NCBI RefSeq assembly: GCF_047663525.1
Contig: NC_092590.1
Span: 5,290,001 to 5,354,000, forward strand
Direction of reading: 5' to 3'
Source of the DNA: Anas platyrhynchos
Lineage: Eukaryota > Chordata > Aves > Anseriformes > Anatidae
DNA: 64,000 bases
Shown: piece by piece, positions 12,601 through 19,175 of the stretch
Position numbering within the stretch: the first letter of the stretch is position 1
Layout of the letters: every line of letters begins with the position of its first letter
Program-made: the position numbers and the translations under genes
The notes under the pieces: generated by a model
Told to the model about the DNA's origin: nothing
Database searches by the model: none
Seen by the model: the letters and a program-made list of their open reading frames with translations, nothing else

Positions 12601-15600
12601 CTTTTGATTGGCTATTACAGCTCACCTAACTTATGTCTCCTGAGTTTGCACATTACAGAGAAAGAGTGGGGGCTGGGGAAGCAGGGACACACCAAATCCC
12701 ACATTAGCATACGTTAGCATTTTGATGGGTACGATTTTTAATACGTTTACGACCCTTAATGAGCAAAAGGTTACTACAGATTAGTCTGGAGCTGTTGTTC
12801 TCCTCCTTGTTTTCACCTTTTGTCCCTTATCTCCCTTGCTCCTGCTAGCTCAAGGCTACCTGTCTCTCTGTTCCCATATTCTCTCACCTAAAAGACTATA
12901 CAAGCTATAGAAATACTACACAAGCTACAGGCCTCTCTATATTCTTCAAGGTTTCCTTGTTTTTTTTTCCCAGCTTTGGGACTACACCCTCAGGCACAGG
13001 TCAACCCCGCAGCAGGGCAAGCGGACCCAGCGGGAACCGCAAGTCTCTGAGGCCATTCTCCCACCTCAGGTGGAGACCCGTGACATCTGGGCCGCTCTCG
13101 GCAGGCTGTAGCATATGTGCTTGCCCCAGCCTTCCCATCTCTTCATGACTGACATGCTTAAGCACACCCACGCCAGCCTCCCACTCTTCAGACTAAGGTG
13201 CGGTACCTGTATGTTCAGCCCTCTCCGGATGGCCACAGAGGCCGCAGAACATCGTCCCGGTGGTGACCCCAATAGACATTGCCCTGGCACACAGGGAGAG
13301 AAGCGCAAATTCAGTGGTGCCCCAGGCGCAGTCCTGCTCGCCCCGCTCTGCCACTTCCCACGTCTCCCCTTGGCACCAACCAGGGGGACCACAGCCGGTG
13401 CATGCCTTGGGGACTTGGAGAGCTCGGGGCACCACACAGCCCACCCACAAGGGACGTGGGGAGGGTGCACGCAAGATGGCTTGGACCCTTCCCCTGAGGC
13501 CCAATGGCTGCGACCTGCAGCAGGCCACAGCCCCTCTCACTAGTGGAGGAAAGCAGGTGCTACCCATAGAGCACCTACAATGCCAGCGACTTTGAGATTA
13601 GGCCCGAGCCCTGTTCCTGGCAGGCTCTGCTTGGAGGGACTGCGCCTGGCTGCCGTGAGCTAAGCCCAGGGGCCACGTGCTGCTTCTCAGGGTGCTGCCT
13701 CAGTCCTGCCAGGGACAAAGGAGGCCAAGCCAGGAGGCCACGTCTCTTGCTGGTCAGCCCCCTTGCGCTGTCCCAGGCAGCACGCATGCCCTGCAACACC
13801 GCCACACACTCACTCAAGATTCCTCAACGATGTGGAGCACGTGCTGAAGATCTGAAGAGCGCTGTCCAAGGCATGGGTGCTCTCGTGATGCAGCTTTGCT
13901 CCAGACATTCCGAACACACAGAGGAATGTGCAGCCCTGCAGAGGACAGATGCAACACATCTGGTTACAGTGCCTATGGCCAGCAGCTAATGCCGTTCCAT
14001 TGCAGTTGCCAGGGAGACCAGTACAGCTGCAGGTCAACACAAAGCCACAGAGGACTGATCCCACCAGCAAGGCAGAGCTGCTCCTCAGTCCCTCTCCACT
14101 AAACAGACACAGGCCACCCTCGGGGGGTGGGATTGCTCCCCCACGCTCACCTTATCAAACAGAAGGCTTTTGTTGATTTCGCCCTTGTGAGGACTGATGA
14201 TTGTTGAAATCATCCTGGTGGCATCACAGAGGCCCCTCTGAAGATCCATTGTGTTGGCATTTTCAGAAAACTGCAGCTGGATAAAGAGGCTGGTGACTGG
14301 CCGTAGCTCAGACCACAGGTGCAGCGGCATATCCACGTCCAGCTGGAAGTGAAGAGCACGACAGCTTTGCCAGCCTGTTCTCCCGGCGGTTCCTCTGGGC
14401 CCGTGCCACGTACCAAGGGAGATCAGGCATGTTGGCAATACCAGGTACTACTGGAGGAAGGGTAAGTCCTCTGCTCGGTGCCAATCGCAGGCCAGCCTGC
14501 GGCAGGCAGGTCATAGCAGAGTCATAGCACAAACGACAGAGGGGAATGTTCCAGCAACACTCCATCTTGTGGCAAGTACGGATGCGAGGGGCGACCCTCT
14601 GGCACGTCCCAGGGACTTGAGCAGAGTCATGGAAAAGACAGAGGCAAGTCCACCTCCCGCCACCCGTGCCTCTTTGAGGAGCAGCACAAAATGGGCAGAT
14701 GCCTGGCACATGCGGCACCACTAAGCCTGGCATCAGGTCCCCTGGGTTCCCGCCCCAGGGTGCTTTTTCTTCCATTTGTCTGTTTTCACGAGAGCTCCAC
14801 CCATGCAACGCACACCTTCTTCTGCCCTCCCAAAATGAAGCCTCCAGCAGCAGTGGCCTTACCTTCCTGAGAGCAGCTTCTGGTATGTACTTCTGCATCT
14901 TTGCTGCCGCTTTAGGATCATTGGACACGTGAAAAGGTGGCCTTTGGTGCCCTAAGGGAAGCAAATGCAGGCCTTCACTGGCAGGATGGGACTAGAAGGG
15001 GGTTGAAAGACGGGGCTGGCACTGGGCAAAGCAGAGCAAAGATTCTTTGGCGTTTCCTCCTGCTCCCCTCTGCAGCTGCTTGGCCAGAGCCGTGCCCTGG
15101 AAGGAGGGGATGGCAGCGACAGCCTCAGCTGAAGCACAGGAGGGACAAAGGCACGAACGCTGACTGAAAGGTGGAAGAGGGCAGGGGGAGTTCCTCCCTG
15201 GAACTCTGAAGCAGGCAGGCCCCATTTTTCCAGCCAGTCTCAGAACATGGTGAAGCAGGGACTCACTTAGCCTTTCCAAACGCCGCATCTTCGTGTGTTG
15301 GTCAAACTGGCCTGCAGCATCTTCGCGTTCTGATCCAGACATGTGCTCCGTCCTCTGAACCTGCAGACACGCAGAACAAAAGTACTGCCACTGGCCTCCC
15401 CAAGGAGCCCCGGGAGACACAGCCTGCCCCTCCACTCTCACTTTCCAGAGAAGGGCAGAACCTCTTGGTGCAGCAAGCCCACCTCTCTGGCTTTTCAGCT
15501 GGGACAGAAGTGCCTCCTCAGAAGGACCAAAGCCACGCAGGCATCACCCAAGCATGCCCCAGCTCTCCAGGACAGCTGCGCGACCCACGGGGAACATTGC

Positions 15601-18058
15601 TGGTGGGGCCCACACCCTTCCTGTGCTTCCCTCGGCCAGTCACACCAAGCAAGCACTACCCAGAGCTACCCCTGAGGTGGAAGGGCAACTGCTTCAGCTC
15701 TCTACCAACCCTTACAGCTACAACTCTCTCCACATCCAGCGCCTCAGCCTTCTAGCACCTGCCTCCTTCCCTCTCAGGTGCGGGTCTTCAGAGAGGCTCT
15801 AGAGGCCAACCCGTCTACCTACCTTCAGAACCCGTTTGCGACCAAAAAGCCTGGTCTGGATCTGTTCCTGCTCACACAGCTCCCAGCAGGTGGGCGAGAC
15901 AATCACTTCACTTTTAACCGCAAGGTTTTGGGCCATCATAACTTCATCCAGGGCGTTGCTGCAGATGAAGTACTGCTGATGGTACCTGTCTCCAGCAGAC
16001 AGTATGGTCATTTTCCCTGCGGAGATCCCTGGGGAGAGAGCAAGAAGCAGCATTGACACCGGGGAGCAGCAGCAGTCAGCAGCACTGGAGAGTGCCAGGG
16101 CTGTGCACGTGGCACAGCTGACCCTGCAGCGCCCATACCTATCTTCAGGTGGAGCTTCTGACCCAAATGCGTGTCACGACTGCCATGCTTCTTCTGGATT
16201 TGTTGGCAACACTGCAGCACCAGGCTGATGGTCTGAGGCAGCTGAGCTTCTGATGCTCTCCACACCACCAGCACAGCATCCCCTGGGGAAAGTGAGGGGA
16301 AGGGGAAGGCTCTCCTGAGGGACAGCAGCAAGTGGCCAGCTGGCGTGCAGAGGAAGACGGGCTTGTGGGAGGGCATCCTCCTGAAGGACAGCACCCTGGC
16401 CACAGGGACCCCTCCTCTCTGCCAGACCAGCCACAGCACCAGCCAGGGCAGCAGGGGAAGAGGGTGGGTGGCGGGGGGACCCTCTGCCCAGCACTCCTCC
16501 GCAGCTGCAGCAGCCCAGGGACACCACCAGAGGGATTGCTGCGTGGCCAGAGAGCTGCTCCATCAGGCCAGAGCACAGAGCAAGCGGCTCCCGCGGGAAA
16601 CACTGCACAGCAGCAGGACATGGAAGCAGCCTCCTCCTAAGGACATACCTCCAAACTTCAGGATGTCTCCTCCAAAATCCAGCACAACTGTGGAGAAAGA
16701 AGGGAAGGCAGAGTTATGGGGCGCCTTCTTCCGGAATCCGTGGGGCAAGCCACCTGTAGCCACAGCCCTGGCCCCTGTACAGTGAGTTGGGAGGCCACAC
16801 AAGCACAGTACAGTGCAAGCTGGAAGGCACCTCTGGAGAGTATCTGCTCCGGTCCCGCACCCCGTCTCCACTCAAGCCGAGCCACTCAGAGCCACCTGCC
16901 CGGGGCCACGTCCAGATGCCTGGTGAAGATCTCTGAGCGGGGACACTTGCAAATGCTGCCAAAGTGGTGGCCACCACATGCTCACGGTCAGAGACATCCC
17001 CCAGGATAAGGGGCTCAGGAGGGCCACCAAGTGGGTCACCTTGTCATAGGAGATCAGGGTAGTCAGGAGGCACCTAGCCTTCAAAATCCCACGCCAGCTG
17101 CTTCTGATCCCTCCATTGGAGGCATGTGCCATGTCACAGCACTCAGGATCACCTGCTCCGTAACCTGCCCTGATACTGACATCAGACTGACGGGCCTGTA
17201 ATTCCCTGGAAAGTCCTTCCAGCCCTTCCTGTTGCCTGGAGGCACGTCTGCCAGCCTGCAGTCCACTGGGGCCTCCCTCATCACAATGGGCAGCAGAAGA
17301 GACCTGCTGCGCTCCTCCCTTGCCACGGGAGCCCCACGGCTCCCACTGTCCCCCCAGGCCACAGTGAGCTCCACAGCCCTTCCAAGGAGGCTGGAGCAGG
17401 TGGTGCAGCAAGGCTGCCTCTGCCCTCCGCAAGCAACCTCAGGGCCCGATACACAACAGCCTGGCAGCATGGCTCTTACCCTCCAAAAAGTCGCTCATGT
17501 AGTCATTGAGTATTTGTGCCAGCTCGTCAGCACCTCTGTCTGTGCCGCTCTGCTGGACACACTTCTGTGACAAAGCAGTATAACCTGCAGGAAGAACAGG
17601 CAGAAATCAGGACATGTCTACGTGGGCCACAGGGCCTGGCAGCCAGTCCCGTGCTGCCAAGCCTAAGCGCCTGTCAGTCGCTGCATCGCAAGAGAAGCCA
17701 ATCCGTGCTCTCTTTAGCCATCACAGCAGGAGTCCGCAACAGCGACAAGATAGCTGTGCCATCTACGGGCCAGGGCCCCTGAGGGCCTGGTGTGTCCCAA
17801 TGGTTAGAGGTTGGACTCGATGATCTTGAGGTCTCTTCCAACCTAGAAATTCTGTGATTCTGTGTGATTCTGTTTCCGGGGAGGCTCTACCGTGCCCAAC
17901 CCACCTGAAACATCTGCTAAGAACAGCACTCCCATGATCGTCTTGGGGATCAGGTTCTCCCAGGCGAAGTTCTCAGAAAGAAGGAGATCGGGGAGGAGGA
18001 GCACGCTCCTTTGCCCCATCTCAGAGTACGGGCACTCCCGCTCCCAGGCAGATGCCAT
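3439..18058 (-). CDS. ADCY10: Soluble adenylyl cyclase (adenylate cyclase type 10), 25 exons, C-terminally short
   Basis: Makes cAMP from ATP; the mammalian enzyme is a bicarbonate- and calcium-responsive cytosolic cyclase. Joined exons in transcript order: 18058-17905, 17584-17480, 16687-16649, 16282-16139, 16028-15823, 15360-15267, 14951-14863, 14342-14151, 13935-13814, 13283-13207, 12288-12099, 11153-11101, 10368-10215, 9984-9792, 9484-9398, 8943-8660, 7998-7862, 7200-7078, 6520-6266, 6121-5783, 5565-5514, 5288-5126, 4755-4648, 4510-4332, 3652-3439. They total 3753 nt, 1250 aa plus stop. All introns are GT-AG and all phases agree, with no frameshift or internal stop. Domains: C1 cyclase about 40-216, C2 about 285-455, P-loop NTPase about 488-770, helical repeat-like region 815-1230. 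The mammalian protein is about 1610 aa, so the last roughly 360 residues are absent; nothing in 1-3438 resembles them. An in-frame upstream ATG at 18197-18199 would add 47 residues; I chose 18058 because it puts D49 at the spacing of human D47. A functional paralogue or a recently truncated copy are both possible. Confidence 0.92.
4265..4308 (+). repeat. 22-bp unit tandemly duplicated
   Basis: Two perfect head-to-tail copies of a unit beginning ACCAGAATACTCTTCC, just 3' of exon 24 in the last intron. Confidence 0.9.
4332..4510 (-). CDS. ADCY10: ADCY10 exon 24 (residues 1121-1179)
   Basis: Starts VCCILGCVGLARKMTRQALS then LLKKPFP, aligned with mammalian VCFNMGQIVLAKKMLRKALKLLNRIFP. Acceptor GTGCAG|GTCTGC, donor CTCG|GTAAGC, phase 0 to 2. 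The C-terminal half diverges from mammals. Confidence 0.9.
4648..4755 (-). CDS. ADCY10: ADCY10 exon 23 (residues 1085-1120)
   Basis: Reads ALMKLREAEVLRNSMRKTAT then VLDCFEKATFLSLKAE, matching the mammalian segment around FESATFYSLKGEV. Acceptor TCAAAG|GCCCTT, donor GAG|GTAAAG, phase 0 to 0. Confidence 0.92.
4919..5002 (-). repeat. 84-bp direct duplication, copy B (intron 22)
   Basis: The partner of 3256-3339, inside the intron between exons 22 and 23. On the minus strand it begins CCCACAG|CAAGAG. Phases of exons 22 and 23 join without it, so it is not needed as an exon. Confidence 0.85.
5126..5288 (-). CDS. ADCY10: ADCY10 exon 22 (residues 1030-1084)
   Basis: Reads CSCECEAIIESVLVPLARHY then VATGNASRAFYYLLECAAAYL, matching mammalian CQCEEILEIVILPLAHHFLALGEND and KALYYFLEIASAYL. 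Acceptor GGTCAG|CACCCT, donor ATG|GTGAGT, phase 2 to 0. Confidence 0.93.
5514..5565 (-). CDS. ADCY10: ADCY10 exon 21 (residues 1013-1029, 52 nt)
   Basis: A short exon reading SANALQPQQAFSKEEF, with acceptor TCCCAG|GTAGTG and donor TCAG|GTGAGG, phase 1 to 2. Little similarity can be seen; it is accepted because it restores the phase between exons 20 and 22. Confidence 0.7.
5783..6121 (-). CDS. ADCY10: ADCY10 exon 20 (residues 900-1012)
   Basis: The longest exon. Contains FCAPLLQEAAYELWPKRQRA and KCAAFLEKHAHKCRRCHGGD, then FVAFHRF. The Cys/His cluster matches mammalian KCARFLEEDAHRCDHCRGRDF, so a possible metal-binding knuckle is conserved. Acceptor TTGCAG|GGGTGG, donor GAAG|GTAGGC, phase 1 to 1. 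Confidence 0.93.
6266..6520 (-). CDS. ADCY10: ADCY10 exon 19 (residues 815-899)
   Basis: Reads EIALAELDRITLQKQMVLKF then AAIIGPVFTTQLLAHILPTC, closely matching mammalian ISLIQLDSMRLSHQMLVRCAA and IIGLTFTTELLFEILP. Acceptor TGACAG|AGATTG, donor AGCG|GTAAGT, phase 1 to 1. Confidence 0.93.
7078..7200 (-). CDS. ADCY10: ADCY10 exon 18 (residues 774-814)
   Basis: A low-conservation, Ser/Thr-rich exon containing GRVCTIRADVSLETTVLPAT, placed where mammals have the CHLTSGVRLKNLSPPTSLK segment. Acceptor CTGCAG|TTGAGG, donor AAAG|GTGAGG, phase 1 to 1. Splice sites and phase support it more than the sequence does. Confidence 0.8.
7790..7818 (+). repeat. (TG)n followed by a G homopolymer
   Basis: A run of alternating TG leading into about 13 consecutive G residues, in intron 17 close to exon 17. 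Confidence 0.9.
7862..7998 (-). CDS. ADCY10: ADCY10 exon 17 (residues 728-773)
   Basis: Reads FLIQRSSGIPYYCEELLHCL then RRDNVLLFSTGRQDK, matching the mammalian GIPFYCEELLKNLEHHEVLVF. Acceptor GCCCAG|GTTCCT, donor ATCG|GTAAGC, phase 2 to 1. A GT/G microsatellite lies just downstream in the intron. Confidence 0.93.
8660..8943 (-). CDS. ADCY10: ADCY10 exon 16 (residues 634-727, Walker B region)
   Basis: Contains FGIFVIDNAHFIDPASW, aligned with the mammalian IIFIIDEAQFVDSTSW, then FMVMSLAPGHE. The Walker B hydrophobic run and D645 are kept, but the following acidic residue is Asn646. Acceptor TTTCAG|ACCCTT, donor CAAG|GTATGT, phase 0 to 2. Confidence 0.93.
9398..9484 (-). CDS. ADCY10: ADCY10 exon 15 (residues 605-633)
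   Basis: Reads FAISDEVRQMHDLQMKGELQ then KTCREVLQK, matching the mammalian FPISREISRMSTLKKQ region. Acceptor GTCCAG|TTTGCC, donor AAG|GTGAGC, phase 0 to 0. Confidence 0.9.
9792..9984 (-). CDS. ADCY10: ADCY10 exon 14 (residues 540-604)
   Basis: Reads RQPFSAIRMLVARALGL and later YCLLNNIFLVK, aligning with the mammalian HQTFYTIQMFMANVLGL and YCLLNDIFHVQ. Acceptor CCGCAG|GGTTGT, donor AAG|GTGAGA, phase 2 to 0. Confidence 0.92.
10215..10368 (-). CDS. ADCY10: ADCY10 exon 13 (residues 489-539, Walker A)
   Basis: Begins GREVEIDLFERSLKAYE. It carries a full P-loop, GILGSGKS, at residues 517-524, followed by RLLTELAFLGQAAGH. Acceptor CTTCACAG|GTCGGG, donor CAG|GTAAGT, phase 1 to 2. Confidence 0.93.
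11101..11153 (-). CDS. ADCY10: ADCY10 exon 12 (residues 471-488, 53 nt)
   Basis: A short exon reading IFDTDRTKRRSDRRPLLG. The PLLGR junction with the next exon aligns with the mammalian YPLLGRNKEI entry to the NTPase domain. Acceptor TTCTAG|CATCTT, donor CTGG|GTAGGT, phase 2 to 1. Confidence 0.85.
12099..12288 (-). CDS. ADCY10: ADCY10 exon 11 (residues 408-470, end of C2)
   Basis: Reads VIGHKVNLGARLMVHYPRLV and later YFFKELPKKELKGVTD and PSPVYQYVG. N414 and R418 match human N412 and R416, the transition-state pair. Acceptor GGCAG|TGATTG, donor AGTG|GTGAGT, phase 1 to 2. Confidence 0.94.
12415..12960. other. AT-rich block inside the GC-rich gene (intron 10)
   Basis: Between exons 11 and 10 the base composition switches sharply to AT-rich, including a TA-rich tract (12437-12492), and then returns to GC-rich at about 12.96 kb. 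The contrast suggests an inserted element, possibly a solo LTR, but I could not identify its ends or a target-site duplication. Confidence 0.4.
13207..13283 (-). CDS. ADCY10: ADCY10 exon 10 (residues 382-407, C2)
   Basis: Reads AMSIGVTTGTMFCGLCGHPE then RAEHT. T407 corresponds to human T405, which helps recognise the adenine base. Acceptor TGCCAG|GGCAAT, donor ACAG|GTACCG, phase 2 to 1. Confidence 0.9.
13814..13935 (-). CDS. ADCY10: ADCY10 exon 9 (residues 342-381, C2)
   Basis: Reads GCTFLCVFGMSGAKLHHEST then HALDSALQIFSTCS, a close match to the mammalian GCSFLCVFGFPGEK segment. Acceptor CTGCAG|GGCTGC, donor TTGA|GTGAGT, phase 0 to 2. Confidence 0.93.
14151..14342 (-). CDS. ADCY10: ADCY10 exon 8 (residues 278-341, start of C2)
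   Basis: Contains WSELRPVTSLFIQLQFSEN and GEINKSLLFDK, matching the start of the C2 domain (mammalian LSELRPVTIVFVNL and GQINKVFMFDK). K335 aligns with human K334, a phosphate-contacting lysine. Acceptor TTCCAG|CTGGAC, donor AAG|GTGAGC, phase 0 to 0. Confidence 0.93.
14863..14951 (-). CDS. ADCY10: ADCY10 exon 7 (residues 248-277, linker)
   Basis: Reads RPPFHVSNDPKAAAKMQKYI then PEAALRK, aligning with the mammalian linker segment ending in LQKYVMESILKQ. Acceptor CCTTAG|GGCACC, donor AAG|GTAAGG, phase 1 to 0. Confidence 0.85.
15267..15360 (-). CDS. ADCY10: ADCY10 exon 6 (residues 217-247, C1-C2 linker)
   Basis: Acceptor CTGCAG|GTTCAG, donor CTAA|GTGAGT, phase 0 to 1. The sequence is rich in charged residues (EREDAAGQFDQHTKMRRLER) and poorly conserved against mammals, as expected for the linker. 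It is assigned by position, clean splice sites and phase fit. Confidence 0.75.
15823..16028 (-). CDS. ADCY10: ADCY10 exon 5 (residues 148-216, end of C1)
   Basis: Reads GISAGKMTILSAGDRYHQQ, then FICSNALDEVMMAQNLAVK, then SEVIVSPTCWELCEQ. The segment NALDEVMMAQN aligns with the mammalian QAVDDVRLAQN, so the bicarbonate-binding Arg (human R176) is Met178 here. Donor AAG|GTAGGT, phase out 0. Confidence 0.92.
16139..16282 (-). CDS. ADCY10: ADCY10 exon 4 (residues 100-147)
   Basis: Starts GDAVLVVWRA; D101 corresponds to the second catalytic metal ligand, human D99. It ends LHLKIG, with K146 at the place of human K144. Acceptor CCCCAG|GGGATG, donor ATAG|GTATGG, phase 1 to 1. Confidence 0.92.
16649..16687 (-). 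CDS. ADCY10: ADCY10 exon 3 (residues 87-99, 39 nt)
   Basis: A 13-codon microexon reading VVLDFGGDILKFGG across its ends, with acceptor CCACAG|TTGTGC and donor GGAG|GTATGT. K97 corresponds to human K95, which contacts the adenine and bicarbonate region. Phase 1 to 1. Confidence 0.9.
17040..17285 (-). mobile_element. Degenerate CR1 LINE fragment in ADCY10 intron 2
   Basis: On the minus strand the translation contains [17 protein letters not shown] and TEQVIL, the conserved reverse-transcriptase motif of CR1 ([20 protein letters not shown] in the copy near 19.7 kb). A further CR1-like YDKVTHLV lies downstream. It is old and frameshifted, and oriented with the host gene. Confidence 0.75.
17480..17584 (-). 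CDS. ADCY10: ADCY10 exon 2 (residues 52-86)
   Basis: Acceptor CTGCAG|GTTATA, donor GAGG|GTAAGA, phase 1 to 1. Completes the C1 motif as SGYTALSQ and continues with DRGADELAQILNDYMSDFLE, which aligns with the mammalian segment containing DRGAEQLVEILN. Intron 1 (17585-17904) holds a CR1 3' end. Confidence 0.9.
17803..17873 (+). mobile_element. CR1 LINE 3' end in ADCY10 intron 1
   Basis: A short 3'-terminal fragment starting GTTAGAGGTTGGACTCGATG and ending in ATTCTGTG-type octamer repeats. It is the same subfamily as the copies ending at 2880, 21078 and 60511, inserted antisense to the gene. Confidence 0.9.
17905..18058 (-). CDS. ADCY10: ADCY10 exon 1 (residues 1-51, start of C1 domain)
   Basis: Begins ATG GCA TCT with a strong initiation context (GACCATGG). 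It ends in the first half of the C1 metal-binding motif GVLFLADVS, where D49 matches human D47. The donor is CAG|GTGGGT and the phase out is 1. The frame stays open upstream to another ATG at 18197-18199, also in good context, so the true start is uncertain. Confidence 0.88.
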
Positions 18059-18310
18059 GGTCAGTGCCCTGTGGTACCGGGGTACCTCAGCAGAAGACAA
18101 CCATGCCCAGCTGGGAGGGAGGAGATGAAGACCCCTCAGCACCGGACGGTGCAGTGAGCCTGGGGCCTTCTTGAAGGACAGTTTGGTCTCTGCCCCCATG
18201 GGTCATCACAATCACCTGGTTGTGATGTCATTCATAGGTCATCGCTTATTGGCTGCCCTCCAGCAACACGGTGGGCTAACCGTGCCATCCTCCATAGATC
18301 AATGCCTGCT
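18059..18310 (-). promoter_or_regulatory. Putative 5'UTR and proximal promoter of the ADCY10 copy
   Basis: GC-rich sequence directly upstream of the start codon, ending where the DNA turns AT-rich at about 18.34 kb. On the gene's strand there is a CRE-like octamer TGACATCA (18223-18230) and a CCAAT box (18248-18252). An in-frame upstream ATG lies at 18197-18199. No TATA box is evident. The transcription start is not determinable here. Confidence 0.35.
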
Positions 18311-19175
18311 GAGCAGCAGCCGCTGTGACCCCGTGCAAATGTAGAGAGCTACTTCTTCCAATGAGGTTATTAAAAAAAAGAAAAAAGTACAAATAGGATT
18401 AAGACTGGAAGAGGGTAAAGAACATTCATATATTCATGACAACATTCACCACCAGAACCTTCCAGAATGGTTGCTCAGTTCTTCTGTTCTGGGGGGGTGG
18501 TTAGGGGCTGGTGGCAGGGAATGCAGGCTGCTGGTCAGTTAAGTCAGTGGACCACTGACACAACCAGAATGAAGAATGCTAATACATAAATAAAATTCAG
18601 AAATTATTCTATTCTGGCTAGAAAAGTTGTTTCATGTTTTTCCATCCATCCAAGAAGAAAGGTTGAAAACAACAGTGGCAACGTGAAGGTTAAGAGAAGA
18701 AGAGATGAGGAGTGAAGGATGGAGGATGAGGATGGTAACATAAGCAGCAAACGGTGGTTAGTAATTAACCTCTTAGAAGAGCACTAGAAAGAGATATTTA
18801 AGTAGGAGATTTGTTTTGTTTTGAAAACACTGGCTTGTGCTTTTAAGGATCACCGATTATCTGAACTGTTTGCAAGGTCACTGCTTGAAAACTGGAAAAC
18901 TTGTTCAATAAAATTAACAATTCTGTATTTTGAAAATGATATGGTTTAAATATTAAACTTCATAAATGTTATAATTTGTGTATTACATTTATGAATCCAG
19001 TAGTTCTTAACTGAAAACAACCAAATGTTTTAATTAAGGTTTAATAGGAAATAAATGCATTTCAACTTTCCAAACTCGTTTTTCAGCAATTTTAGCCTAC
19101 TGTAATTCCAATTACTTGATTCAAATCATGCTTCAGTCTGGTGTAACAACAAAATCAAGTTTAACTTTCATTAAC
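18311..19175. other. AT-rich flank upstream of the cyclase gene
   Basis: Composition changes abruptly from the GC-rich gene block. A short A-rich run lies near 18372-18390. No gene or repeat is recognised. Confidence 0.5.
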
